A stretch of DNA of 64,000 bases from an uncultured Lachnospiraceae bacterium (GTDB taxonomy: Bacteria > Bacillota > Clostridia > Lachnospirales > Lachnospiraceae): contig CALWSG010000057.1 of NCBI GenBank assembly GCA_944384155.1, positions 1 to 64,000 of the forward strand. Direction: 5' to 3'. Every line of letters starts with the position of its first letter. The stretch's first letter is position 1. Under the pieces are notes generated by a model. The model did no database searches, was not told where the DNA came from, and saw nothing but the letters and a program-made list of their open reading frames with translations. The position numbers were made by a program, and so were the translations under genes. Shown piece by piece: positions 46,689 to 55,549 of the stretch.

Positions 46689-48494
46689 ATGCTTAATATT
46701 TATAAAAAATCATATCCATATTATGGGAGAATTTATCCTGTTTTAATAGTGTGTGTATTTTTAGGTCTGATGCAGGGAGTAGTTGCACTTATTGAACCGC
46801 AGATTATATCACTTGTGGTGGACAGGGTTATAAATCCTGCCTTTGGAAACGAGCCGAAGGAAAACAGCAGTATATTTATGTTTCTTATAGAGGACATTCC
46901 AAGTGATGATTTGTGGCAGTTTATGTGGGTACTGGTGGGAACCTTTATTTTATTTCTGGTACTGTACTTTGTAACCTTCTATTTAAGGTGGAATATGGCA
47001 CATTACTTTTCACTTGACTGTGATAACAGGCTGCGTCAGTCAGTGCTTAATAAAATAAATTCCTTTGGACCTAATATATTAAAGGATTATACTACAGGCG
47101 ACCTTATTACAATAGTAAATTCAGATTCACAGAAAATAAGAAATTTTCATGTTGCAACAATACCTTTTATGATTGATTCACTTTTTTATATAGTGATTGC
47201 ACTTTATTTTCTGGGAAAGACAAATATCTGGCTTACATTATTTCCACTGCTGACACTTGGAATTTATCTTTTAATTACAAAAGGTTTTTTGAAAATGTGC
47301 GGCAGGCTGTATGACATAATGTGGAAGAAGGATTCAGAATTTAATTCCGAGACGCAGGAAAGCATTTACGGAATAAGAACAATAAAATCATATGGCAGAG
47401 AGGATATAAGGAAAAAGAGATTTAATGAAAAGGCAGAGGATTTAAGAAATTTTTACAATGACTTTGGGAAAAAAAGATATGGTTATTTTCTGGTATTTGA
47501 CGGTGCGGACCAGCTTGTTATGGTTATAAGCATGGCAATAAGCATAGGGCTTGCAGTTAATTTTAAGATGACAAGCGGTGAATATACGGCATTTCTTACA
47601 TATCTTCTGTCTATATGCGGAAGCTTTGTGGATATGATTTTCTTTGCATCTGACATACAGGACCAGAAGGTAAGCACAAAAAGAATGTACGGACTTTTGG
47701 AAAAAGAGGATAGGGATGCCGCAATGTACGGAAGTAAGAAGGTATCAGACAAGCCTCATATAACAATAAAAAATTTAACTGTAAGGGCAGAGGAGAAGGA
47801 GCTTATTAAAGATATTACCATTGACATTCCATACGGTAAAAAGATAGGTATTATGGGAAAAACCGGCTGTGGAAAATCAGTGCTTTTAAGAGCGATGCAG
47901 GCATTTTGCGAATATGATGAGGGAGCCATAGAGTTTGACGGAGTCAACTCAAGGGAATATGACAGGGGTGAGATAGCAAGAGCATTTAGCTATGCCATGC
48001 AGGATGTGTTTTTGTTTTCCAATACAATAGAATCAAATATTGCCTTTTATAATCCTGAAGCAGATGAAAGGGAAATAAGACGGTGCGGAAGGGCAGCAGA
48101 GGTAGACGAGTTTGCATATAATTTTAAGGAGGGCTATAATACCGTTATAGGTGAGAAAGGTTTTGGTTTGTCGGGAGGACAGAAGCAGAGAGTGGCAATA
48201 GCAAGGGCTCTTCTTAAAAATGCACCTGTTATTGTGCTTGATGACTGTACAAGTGCTTTGGATATAGAGACAGAGAGCAAAATATTTAACAATTTGTCAG
48301 AATTTTTTCAGGGCAAGTCTATTGTTATGGCAACACACAGAGCTATGGCATTAAAGGATTTTGATGAGATATTGTATATGGAAAACGGCAGAATTATAGA
48401 GCGTGGAACATTTAAAGAGCTTATGGAGTCAGACGGTCACTATGCTTCAATATATAAGCAGCAGATGGATAAGGAGGTGTATGCAGGTGAGTAG
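46689..48494 (+). CDS. ABC exporter half-transporter, degenerate site carrier
   Basis: A 601-residue half-transporter with six helices (about 17-320) and an ATPase with Walker A GKTGCGKS, signature LSGGQKQR and H-loop MATHRAM. Walker B ends VLDDCTS: the catalytic glutamate is aspartate, so it is probably the less active half of a heterodimer with the next gene. The loop after helix 1 is longer than usual (NPAFGNEPKENSS). The substrate is unknown. Ribosome site AAAGGAGGAGAGTT. Confidence 0.83.
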   Translation: MLNIYKKSYPYYGRIYPVLIVCVFLGLMQGVVALIEPQIISLVVDRVINPAFGNEPKENSSIFMFLIEDIPSDDLWQFMWVLVGTFILFLVLYFVTFYLRWNMAHYFSLDCDNRLRQSVLNKINSFGPNILKDYTTGDLITIVNSDSQKIRNFHVATIPFMIDSLFYIVIALYFLGKTNIWLTLFPLLTLGIYLLITKGFLKMCGRLYDIMWKKDSEFNSETQESIYGIRTIKSYGREDIRKKRFNEKAEDLRNFYNDFGKKRYGYFLVFDGADQLVMVISMAISIGLAVNFKMTSGEYTAFLTYLLSICGSFVDMIFFASDIQDQKVSTKRMYGLLEKEDRDAAMYGSKKVSDKPHITIKNLTVRAEEKELIKDITIDIPYGKKIGIMGKTGCGKSVLLRAMQAFCEYDEGAIEFDGVNSREYDRGEIARAFSYAMQDVFLFSNTIESNIAFYNPEADEREIRRCGRAAEVDEFAYNFKEGYNTVIGEKGFGLSGGQKQRVAIARALLKNAPVIVLDDCTSALDIETESKIFNNLSEFFQGKSIVMATHRAMALKDFDEILYMENGRIIERGTFKELMESDGHYASIYKQQMDKEVYAGE

Positions 48495-50274
48495 AAACAG
48501 ATATTTTGAGGATGAGGTAATTGAGAATCATTTTAATAAATTTATGCTTGGAAGACTTATAGCATATGCAAAGGACTATAAAAAAACGTATATAAAGGTT
48601 GTGGCACTTCTTATAGGAACAAGCCTTTTATCACTAATACCTACCGGCATAAATATGGTTATTATAAATGACGTGCTTCCAAAGGATAGTGCAGTGCCTG
48701 ATAATGCCATTGCAATGGCGGCAATACTGCTGTCAGTATGGTTTACATTAAGTATAGGCTCTGTTATTGCCAATTATGCTGTCAATGTTGCAGCAAACAG
48801 TCTTGGTAATATTATTATATGCAACATAAGAAAGGATTTGTTTGCAAAGCTTATGGAACTTAGCTTTAATTATTATGACAGCAGACCAATGGGAAAAATT
48901 CTTGTACGTGTAACTAATTATACAAACGAGGTGGCAGACTTTTTTATTAATTACATGACTAGGATAGTATCTAATCTGTTTATTGCAATGATGGCAATAA
49001 TATGTATATGTGTTTTGGACATAAGAATAGCGGCAGTTGCCATAGCAGTGAGTATACCTTTAGCATTGCTTATGTGGTTTTTGTCTAAAAGTCTTCATGG
49101 AAGAATGGTTTATGAGAGAAACAAGCAGAGCAACAGAACAGCATTTGTGGTTGAGAATATTAATGGCTTAGAGGTAATTAAAGCATTTAACAGGGAAAAA
49201 ATAAACAGCGAGATATTTATGGAGCTGTCGGCAAAGTATAAAAAGGAATATATGAGGGCGACAAGGGTAAGAGAGCTGTTTTTCCCTCTGGCACACGGAA
49301 TAGTAAGCGGAGTGTGTACTATTGTAATATATGTAACTGCACTTTTTATAATAACAAAGGACTGGGGAAGTGCTTTATCATTAGGAACAATAGTTACTAT
49401 AGCAACATATATGCAGAGGTTTTCAGGTGCCGTAAATGTTATATGCCAGAGGTTACAGACTATAGGAAATATTACATCAAATGTTGAGCGTATATTTGAG
49501 GTGCTGGATACAGAGGCTGAGATAAAGGAAGCCGATAATGGAGTAAGCCTTTGTAATGTTAAGGGAAAGGTAGAATTTGAAAATGTTGATTTTGCATATA
49601 TTAAAGATAACAATGTTCTTGAGAATATTAACCTTACGGTTGAGCCGGGACAGATGATAGCACTTGTCGGACCAACGGGAGCCGGAAAAACTACTATCGT
49701 AAGCTTAATCAGCAGATTTTATGATGTTACGGGAGGAGCCGTAAAGATAGATGGAACAGATGTAAGGGATATATCCTTTAAGTCCTTAAGGGACAATGTG
49801 GGTGTTATGATGCAGGATACATTTTTGTTTAAGGGAGAAATCATAGATAATATAAGGTTTTCAAGACCTGACGCAACCGATGAGGAATGTATTGAGGCGG
49901 CAAAAACAGTATTTGCACATGATTTTATTATTAAAAAGCCTGAGGGCTATCATACTGTTATATCAAGTCAGGGAACGGAGCTGTCAGGAGGAGAAAAGCA
50001 GCTTATATCATTTGCAAGGCTTGTATTGTCAAATCCCAAAATTATTATACTTGATGAGGCAACAAGCAACATAGACACTGAAACTGAAAAGCTTATACAG
50101 AAAATGTTTAAAACAGTTTTAAAGGGAAGGACCAGCTTTGTTATTGCCCACAGGCTTTCCACTATTAAAAATGCAGACAGGATACTGTATATAGATGAAA
50201 AGAGTATTCTTGAGGACGGAAGCAGGGAAGAGCTTCTTAATAAAAAGGGAAAATATTATCAGCTTGAGATGTGA
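48481..50274 (+). CDS. ABC exporter half-transporter, active partner
   Basis: About 597 residues with six helices (about 40-320) and an ATPase in which Walker A GPTGAGKTT, signature LSGGEKQ, Walker B ILDEATSN and H-loop IAHRLSTI are all intact. It pairs with the preceding gene, overlapping it by 14 bases. ATG 48481 sits three bases after AAGGAGGTG; GTG 48487 has better spacing and is an equal candidate. The frame extends upstream to 48403 but has no ribosome site there. Confidence 0.87.
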   Translation: MQVSRNRYFEDEVIENHFNKFMLGRLIAYAKDYKKTYIKVVALLIGTSLLSLIPTGINMVIINDVLPKDSAVPDNAIAMAAILLSVWFTLSIGSVIANYAVNVAANSLGNIIICNIRKDLFAKLMELSFNYYDSRPMGKILVRVTNYTNEVADFFINYMTRIVSNLFIAMMAIICICVLDIRIAAVAIAVSIPLALLMWFLSKSLHGRMVYERNKQSNRTAFVVENINGLEVIKAFNREKINSEIFMELSAKYKKEYMRATRVRELFFPLAHGIVSGVCTIVIYVTALFIITKDWGSALSLGTIVTIATYMQRFSGAVNVICQRLQTIGNITSNVERIFEVLDTEAEIKEADNGVSLCNVKGKVEFENVDFAYIKDNNVLENINLTVEPGQMIALVGPTGAGKTTIVSLISRFYDVTGGAVKIDGTDVRDISFKSLRDNVGVMMQDTFLFKGEIIDNIRFSRPDATDEECIEAAKTVFAHDFIIKKPEGYHTVISSQGTELSGGEKQLISFARLVLSNPKIIILDEATSNIDTETEKLIQKMFKTVLKGRTSFVIAHRLSTIKNADRILYIDEKSILEDGSREELLNKKGKYYQLEM

Positions 50275-50332
50275 GAAAAGAAAATTGTTGTTTGATGAAC
50301 CTGTTATTTATAAACAGTAATAGCAGCTATGT

Positions 50333-50357
50333 AAGCGTCTGTATCCGGCAGACGCTT
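50333..50357. terminator. hairpin between convergent genes
   Basis: AAGCGTCTG (50333-50341) pairs with CAGACGCTT (50349-50357) across seven bases, between the convergent exporter and ATPase genes. No strong U run on either side. Confidence 0.45.
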
Positions 50358-51046
50358 TAATGCTCAATAAGAACACTCCACACCTTATTAAAGTAGTCCT
50401 TAAATTCAGGTGCATTTCTTGCATCTATAGGGGAGGAGTTTACACTTGTAAGCTTGATGTCAATTATGTTTTTTATTCTTCCGGGATAAGGGGTCATAAT
50501 AATGATTTTATCACTTAAAGCTATGGCCTCTGCCAAATCATTTGTGACAAGTATACCGCCTTTTTCGTATGTTTTAATAAGGTTTCTTATGGAATATCCC
50601 ACATCAAGACGTGTTGCATAGTCAAGAGTATTAAAGGGTTCATCTAAAATCACAAGGTCAGGCTCCATGGCAAGGGATAAAATCAGTTCAGCCCTTTTTT
50701 CAATGCAGTTATAGGGAAAAATATTTTTTGGCGAAGAAAATGCAGTCATTCCGTATGTTTCAGTAACAATATCAGAATCGGTATGACAGTTTCTCCATTC
50801 AAAAAGATTTTCCTTTTGAACAAGGTAGCCTATGTTATTAATTTTTCGGTCTATTGTGCCTGAGCTTACAGGCAGTATTCCTGATATAACGGAGAGTAAT
50901 GTGGATTTTCCGCAGCCCTTTGGTCCGATAATTGAGATAAATTCTCCTTTGGCTACGGAAAAAGAAATATCTGAAAGTACCTGATATTTTCCGCTGATGG
51001 TGTGGAAGGAATAGTCAAGGTGAGAAACATTTAATAGCATTTTCAT
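50357..51046 (-). CDS. degenerate ABC ATPase, nitrate/sulfonate/taurine importer type
   Basis: The 229-residue protein resembles SsuB/TauB/NrtD ATPases: Walker A GPKGCGKST is intact, Walker B VILDEPFNTLD is intact and the Q-loop region reads GYLVQKENLFEW. However, where the LSGGM signature is expected it reads FPYNCIEKRAELILSLAM, and the H-loop is ILVTNDLAEA (Asn for His). A short stretch before the signature (ETYGMTAFSSPKN) is also abnormal. It probably does not hydrolyse ATP in the normal manner. No permease or binding protein is nearby, so it is either a decaying relic or a repurposed regulator. The start at 51046 has GGAGG upstream. Confidence 0.72.
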   Translation of the reverse strand: MKMLLNVSHLDYSFHTISGKYQVLSDISFSVAKGEFISIIGPKGCGKSTLLSVISGILPVSSGTIDRKINNIGYLVQKENLFEWRNCHTDSDIVTETYGMTAFSSPKNIFPYNCIEKRAELILSLAMEPDLVILDEPFNTLDYATRLDVGYSIRNLIKTYEKGGILVTNDLAEAIALSDKIIIMTPYPGRIKNIIDIKLTSVNSSPIDARNAPEFKDYFNKVWSVLIEH

Positions 51047-51120
51047 TAATCCTCCGGATTCCTGATATATACTATTATATGATTTTTTTAAAATATGTTT
51101 CGTTATATAAAATAAAAAAA

Positions 51121-51190
51121 GCTTCCAATCGGAATCGAACCGATAACTGATCATTACGAGTGATCTGTTTTACCTTTGAACTATGGAAGC
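51121..51190 (-). tRNA. tRNA-Thr (CGU)
   Basis: On the minus strand a cloverleaf folds: 7-bp acceptor stem GCTTCCA/TGGAAGC, anticodon stem GATCA/TGATC with loop CTCGTAA (anticodon CGT, reading ACG), T stem ATCGG/CCGAT with TTCGATT, and a D arm with GG. The discriminator base is U (51120). CCA is not encoded. A T-rich run follows. Confidence 0.93.
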
Positions 51191-51277
51191 ATGAATAAAT
51201 ATTTAATTGCCTTAATAACTATATATAAACTTTAGAAAAAAGTCAAGAAAATAATTTAAAGTTTTTCAAAAAAATAC

Positions 51278-51305
51278 TTGCAATTTTATATATCTATGAT
51301 ATGAT
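51278..51305 (+). promoter_or_regulatory. promoter of asd
   Basis: TTGCAA at 51278-51283, 16-bp spacer and TATGAT at 51300-51305. A 6-bp hairpin (TGTCCG 51329-51334 with CGGACA 51342-51347) lies in the leader. Confidence 0.5.
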
Positions 51306-51378
51306 AGATTTTGTTTTTGGAATACAAATGTCCGCAAGTAACGGACAATACAATAAAAGAGAGAAAGAGGTAAAGTAA

Positions 51379-52464
51379 ATGGATAAGAAATTAAGAGTTG
51401 GTATATTAGGAGCAACAGGTATGGTTGGTCAAAGATTTATTTCTTTGCTGGAAAATCATCCTTGGTTTGAGGTTGTAACAGTGGCAGCAAGTCCTCGCTC
51501 AGCGGGAAAAACATATGAGGATGCAGTGGGGGACAGATGGAAAATGACGAAGCCTATGCCTGAAGCAGTTAAAAAGCTTATTGTTATGAATGTAAATGAA
51601 GTGGAAAAGGTAGCTGCAGAAGTAGATTTTGTATTTAGTGCCGTGGATATGACAAAGGAAGAAATAAGAGCCATAGAAGATGCATATGCAAAAACAGAGA
51701 CACCTGTAGTTTCCAATAACAGTGCCCACAGATGGACGCCTGATGTTCCTATGGTGGTTCCTGAAATTAACCCTGAGCATTACGAGGTAATTAAGTTTCA
51801 GAAGGAAAGACTTGGCACAAAAAGAGGCTTTGTGGCAGTAAAGCCAAATTGTTCTATACAAAGCTATGCGCCTGTTCTGACTGCATGGAAGGAATTTGAG
51901 CCTTCAGAGGTAGTTGCCACTACATATCAGGCAATTTCAGGTGCAGGAAAAACATTTAAGGACTGGCCTGAAATGGTTGAGAATATTATACCATACATTG
52001 GAGGAGAGGAAGAAAAAAGTGAGCAGGAGCCTCTCAGATTATGGGGAAAAATTGAGGACGGAGTTATTAAGAAGGCAGAGGGACCTGTTATTACTTGTCA
52101 GTGTATAAGAGTTCCGGTGCTTGACGGACATACGGCGGCTGTATTTGTAAAGTTTAATAAAAAGCCTTCAAAGGAGCAGTTAATTGAAAAGCTTGTTAAT
52201 TTTAAGGGGCTTCCACAGGAGTTAGAGCTTCCGAGTGCTCCAAAGCAGTTTATACAGTATCTGGAGGAGGATAACAGACCGCAGGTAAAGCTTGATGTTG
52301 ATTTTGAGAACGGAATGGGTATATCTGTAGGACGTTTAAGAGAGGATACGGTATATGACTACAAGTTTGTGGGACTTTCCCATAACACAGTGCGCGGTGC
52401 GGCAGGAGGAGCAATTCTTTCAGCAGAGCTTCTTAAGGCATTGGGATATATTGAAGCAAAATAA
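51379..52464 (+). CDS. asd: aspartate-semialdehyde dehydrogenase
   Basis: The enzyme reduces aspartyl phosphate to the semialdehyde, the branch point to lysine/diaminopimelate, threonine and methionine. The 361-residue protein has GATGMVGQRF (NADPH, about 10-19), SNNSAHR, the catalytic cysteine in KPNCSIQ (about 155) and the histidine region SHNTVRGAAGG near the end. Its features (VAASPRSAG, GDRWK) are those of the archaeal/fungal-type enzyme that is common in clostridia, not the E. coli type. The start follows AGAGAAAGAGG; it ends at a terminator. Confidence 0.94.
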   Translation: MDKKLRVGILGATGMVGQRFISLLENHPWFEVVTVAASPRSAGKTYEDAVGDRWKMTKPMPEAVKKLIVMNVNEVEKVAAEVDFVFSAVDMTKEEIRAIEDAYAKTETPVVSNNSAHRWTPDVPMVVPEINPEHYEVIKFQKERLGTKRGFVAVKPNCSIQSYAPVLTAWKEFEPSEVVATTYQAISGAGKTFKDWPEMVENIIPYIGGEEEKSEQEPLRLWGKIEDGVIKKAEGPVITCQCIRVPVLDGHTAAVFVKFNKKPSKEQLIEKLVNFKGLPQELELPSAPKQFIQYLEEDNRPQVKLDVDFENGMGISVGRLREDTVYDYKFVGLSHNTVRGAAGGAILSAELLKALGYIEAK

Positions 52465-52486
52465 TTAAGATATTAATGTAGTTGAA

Positions 52487-52516
52487 AGGCACTTTGCAAA
52501 AAGTGTCTTTTTTTAA
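52487..52516 (+). terminator. intrinsic terminator of asd
   Basis: AGGCACTTT and AAAGTGTCT form a stem-loop followed by a run of seven T bases. Confidence 0.85.
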
Positions 52517-52626
52517 AAAATTTTTTATACTTTCAAAACTTTTTTAAGGTATAATGCATCTTATATATGTAAACACATAAAAATAGCTTTAAAGCAAAAA
52601 ATTAAAAGAAAACGAAGGGTTAGGAC

Positions 52627-53493
52627 ATGAACGGAAGAAGAAAAAAACATTTAATATTTATTATGCTTTTGTCAGGAGCAATATTAGGCGGCTGCGGCAA
52701 TAAAAATCAGGATTCCCATTCTCAGAAAAGGGCAGAGGCTGCAGTTATGGAAACAGACGATACCACAACTGAGATACAAACAGAAGAGCAGAAAGAGGAA
52801 ACAACAACCGAGGAGCAATCAGAGACAGAAGCAGAGACAGAAGCAGAGACAGAGATAATAACAACTGAAGCATTGGAGGAGACAACCACAGTGCAGGAGC
52901 AGGCAACAGCAGCCATAAACAGGTCTAAGATATCATTTTCAAATTCAGCTTTTCTTGGAGATTCAAGAACAGAGGGGCTTAAGGTATACGGAGTGGTGTC
53001 AGATGCAGATTTTTATACATCTGTGGGAATAACTGTAAAGGATGTCATGGAAAAGAAAAAGTTCCTTTTACAGGACGGAACATATGGAACCATGTTAGAT
53101 GCCGTTTCACAGAAAAACTATGACAGAATATATTTAATGTTTGGAATAAATGAGCTTGGCTGGCCTTATAAGGAGTCCTTTGTAAATTATTATACCACCA
53201 TTGTAAATACGTTAAAGGAAAAATTTCCAAATACTGATATATACATTCAGTCAATACTGCCTATGGTGGAAAAGAGAACAGACGAAATATACAATAATGA
53301 TAAGATAAGGCTTTTCAATACTTACATTAAAGAGGTTGCAGACAGTACAGGTGTAAATTATATAGATGTAGGTGTTGCTGTTGCAGACAGCATAGGAGCA
53401 CTTCCCGAAAACGGAAGCAATGACGGCATTCATCTTAACAAGGAGTACTGCTTCATATGGGCAGAGTATCTTAAGGAGCAGACAATAAAATAG
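52627..53493 (+). CDS. SGNH-fold lipoprotein, putative envelope esterase
   Basis: A 288-residue lipoprotein (lipobox LGGC, Cys23) with a Thr/Glu-rich linker of about 75 residues and then an SGNH domain: FLGDSRTEGL (nucleophile serine near 113), MFGINELGWP (Asn) and NGSNDGIHLN (Asp/His) near the C terminus. It is anchored outside the membrane and could remove or add O-acetyl groups on wall or surface polymers. The glutamate/threonine linker is encoded by an imperfect GAGACAGAAGCA repeat. It precedes an ECF sigma gene by 20 bases and forms one functional block with the MBOAT and DHHW genes. Confidence 0.8.
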   Translation: MNGRRKKHLIFIMLLSGAILGGCGNKNQDSHSQKRAEAAVMETDDTTTEIQTEEQKEETTTEEQSETEAETEAETEIITTEALEETTTVQEQATAAINRSKISFSNSAFLGDSRTEGLKVYGVVSDADFYTSVGITVKDVMEKKKFLLQDGTYGTMLDAVSQKNYDRIYLMFGINELGWPYKESFVNYYTTIVNTLKEKFPNTDIYIQSILPMVEKRTDEIYNNDKIRLFNTYIKEVADSTGVNYIDVGVAVADSIGALPENGSNDGIHLNKEYCFIWAEYLKEQTIK

Positions 53494-53513
53494 GAAAAAC
53501 AAGGTGTGTTTAC

Positions 53514-54008
53514 ATGGTTAGTGATAAGAGGGAATTTCTGTGTGAATTTATAAGGAAAAACCAGGAGGATTTATATAGATTTGCATATTCATATGTAAAA
53601 AACAGGGAAGATGCCCTTGATATACTGCAAGAGTCCATAGTTAAGGCATTGGAAGCGGCAGACAGGCTGAAAAATACAGAAAGCGTAAAGCCGTGGATGT
53701 TAAAAATCATAATAAATGAGGCAAACGGCATTTTCAGAAAAGGCAAGAGGACAGTGAAAATAAAGGATTATGAGAAAGAGACGGCAGTGTTTGAATATAA
53801 GGATGATATTGCAGAGTATATCAATAAGCAGGATATGCTTAAGAATATTTTTGAACTTGAGGATAAATATAGAATAGTAATAATTTTAAGATATTATGAG
53901 GAGCTTAAAATAAGCGAGATTGCAAAGACTTTGGGCATAAAGGAAAATACTGTTAAAACAAGGCTGTATAAGGCATTAGGTATATTGAAAAGAACCTTGG
54001 GAGATTGA
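53514..54008 (+). CDS. ECF sigma factor, SigV-like
   Basis: The 164-residue protein has sigma region 2 (DLYRFAYSYVKNREDALDILQESIVKAL, about 14-45) and region 4 (RIVIILRYYEELKISEIAKTLGIKENTVKTRLYKAL, about 120-155), with no extra domain. The next gene is an RsiV-like anti-sigma factor, so it is probably of the SigV group, which in Bacillus is activated by lysozyme. No ECF promoter of the TGAAAC/CGTC type was found in front of it. Ribosome site AAGGTGTG; the stop overlaps an alternative TTG of the next gene. Confidence 0.88.
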   Translation: MVSDKREFLCEFIRKNQEDLYRFAYSYVKNREDALDILQESIVKALEAADRLKNTESVKPWMLKIIINEANGIFRKGKRTVKIKDYEKETAVFEYKDDIAEYINKQDMLKNIFELEDKYRIVIILRYYEELKISEIAKTLGIKENTVKTRLYKALGILKRTLGD

Positions 54009-54013
54009 TATAT

Positions 54014-54886
54014 ATGAATATTTATAAGATTAAAAAAGAATATGAGAACATACCATTACCTGAAAATTTAAACAGTATAGTGGAAAAGTCCATAGAAAAA
54101 GGAGAAAGAGTGCATTGGGGGAAAAGAAAGCACACAGCTATGGTAAGGACCTTTAGGGCGGCAGCAATATTGGCGGCAGCAATGTTTATATTGCTTATTA
54201 TTATGTCAAATACAAGCAGAGAGTTTGTTATGGCAGCATCAAAAATACCTGTTTTAGGTCAGCTTGTTAAAATTGTCACATGGCAGGACTACAGAGAAGA
54301 AAATGAAAACAGTATTCTTAATGTAAGGCTTCCTAAGCTTGAAAATGCAAATGAGGACAATCTTGAAAACAGAATAAATAATGAAATAAGGGTTAAAATA
54401 AACGGTGTTCTGGAGGAGGCAGAAAAAAGGGCAGAGGAGTATAAGCAGGCATTTCTTGATACAGGAGGAAAAGAAGAAGACTGGTATCCTATGGAGATAA
54501 ATATTGATTACGAGGTAAAATGCAACAATGACGTAATTTTATCATTTGTCATAGAAAAAAGTGAAAGCTATGCCAGTGTATATACAGAGAAATACTACTA
54601 TAATATAGACTTGGAAACAGGAAAAGACCTTAAACTAAGTGACATATTAGGTCCTAATTATGTAGAAAGGGCAAATGAAGTCATTAAAGAGAGTATTGAG
54701 GAGCGGGTTAAGAATGGGGAAACATTTTTTGGCTATGGCACAGATGATTTGGAGGAATGGAAATTTGTTACCATATCAGATGAAACAAAATTCTATGTAA
54801 ACGACAAGGGACAGGCAGTTATAGTTTTTGATAAATATGAGATTGCCCCGGGATATATGGGATTTGTGGAATTTACTATTGAATAA
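54014..54886 (+). CDS. RsiV-like anti-sigma factor (DUF4163/DUF3298)
   Basis: The 290-residue protein has a short cytoplasmic part (1-45), one helix (about 50-68) and an extracytoplasmic domain of about 220 residues (DUF4163 then DUF3298), with a YYNIDLETGKDLKLSDIL segment typical of DUF3298. In Bacillus and Clostridioides RsiV holds SigV and binds lysozyme directly, which triggers its proteolysis; the same is inferred here. ATG 54014 is used because GGGAG precedes it at usable distance; TTG 54005 overlaps the sigma stop. Confidence 0.85.
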   Translation: MNIYKIKKEYENIPLPENLNSIVEKSIEKGERVHWGKRKHTAMVRTFRAAAILAAAMFILLIIMSNTSREFVMAASKIPVLGQLVKIVTWQDYREENENSILNVRLPKLENANEDNLENRINNEIRVKINGVLEEAEKRAEEYKQAFLDTGGKEEDWYPMEINIDYEVKCNNDVILSFVIEKSESYASVYTEKYYYNIDLETGKDLKLSDILGPNYVERANEVIKESIEERVKNGETFFGYGTDDLEEWKFVTISDETKFYVNDKGQAVIVFDKYEIAPGYMGFVEFTIE

Positions 54887-54953
54887 TTAAAGGAAACATA
54901 TTAGAATTAAAAAGTGAATTTTAAACAGGGAAAGTAAAAGAATGGAGGACAAT

Positions 54954-55514
54954 ATGAAATTAAAAAAGGTTATTATAGCAGGAATGCTGGCTGTTATGGC
55001 AGTGGGAATTACAGCATGCAGCAGTGATGATAAAGATAATAATGAGGAAGAAACTAAAGCAGCAGTGAATGTGGAGCTTACTGATATAAGAGATGCAGTT
55101 AAGGAAGCATACGGGGAGGATTATATTCCTAACATGGAATATGATAACGTATTTATAAATGAAACACTTGGATTGTCAGAGGAGGACTATGAAAAGATAG
55201 TGGCAGAAGGACCTCTTGTAAGCTTTAATATAGATACATTTATAGCAGTTAAGGCAAAGGAAGGTAAGGCAGATACTGTTGAAGAAAAGCTTAACGGGTA
55301 TAGGGATTACCTTATTAATGACAGTATGATGTACCCTGTAAATGCAGTAAAAATTCAGGCATCAAAGGTTATAAGACACGGGGACTATGTGTTTTTTGTA
55401 TGTCTTGGAGTAATAGATACTGCTACGGAAGAGAAGGGTGACGAGGAAATTTTAAAGGAGGCACAGGAAAAGAATAATATAGCAGTAGATGTAATAGACG
55501 GATTTTTTGAATAA
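54954..55514 (+). CDS. DUF4358-like lipoprotein
   Basis: A 186-residue lipoprotein with a classical signal and lipobox (VGITAC, Cys22), followed by an acidic linker and a domain that I recognise as DUF4358 by the layout of an N-terminal helix and a C-terminal strand region near VFFVCLGV. The function is unknown; such proteins are often next to MBOAT and DHHW genes in clostridia. ATG 54954 follows GGAGGACAAT; ATG 54942 is at the ribosome site itself and is less likely. Confidence 0.68.
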   Translation: MKLKKVIIAGMLAVMAVGITACSSDDKDNNEEETKAAVNVELTDIRDAVKEAYGEDYIPNMEYDNVFINETLGLSEEDYEKIVAEGPLVSFNIDTFIAVKAKEGKADTVEEKLNGYRDYLINDSMMYPVNAVKIQASKVIRHGDYVFFVCLGVIDTATEEKGDEEILKEAQEKNNIAVDVIDGFFE

Positions 55515-55549
55515 AATTTTATGATAACCTGCAGAAAAGGAAAAGAAAG

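Noticed and set aside
51121..52464. Functional link of tRNA-Thr, asd and the thrS T-box as a threonine cluster
   Set aside because: tRNA and asd are on opposite strands and thrS is 42 kb away; the proximity is probably chance.
52780..52900. Repeated GAGACAGAAGCA units, considered as CRISPR or minisatellite
   Set aside because: They are the coding sequence of a Thr/Glu-rich linker in a lipoprotein; there are no spacers.
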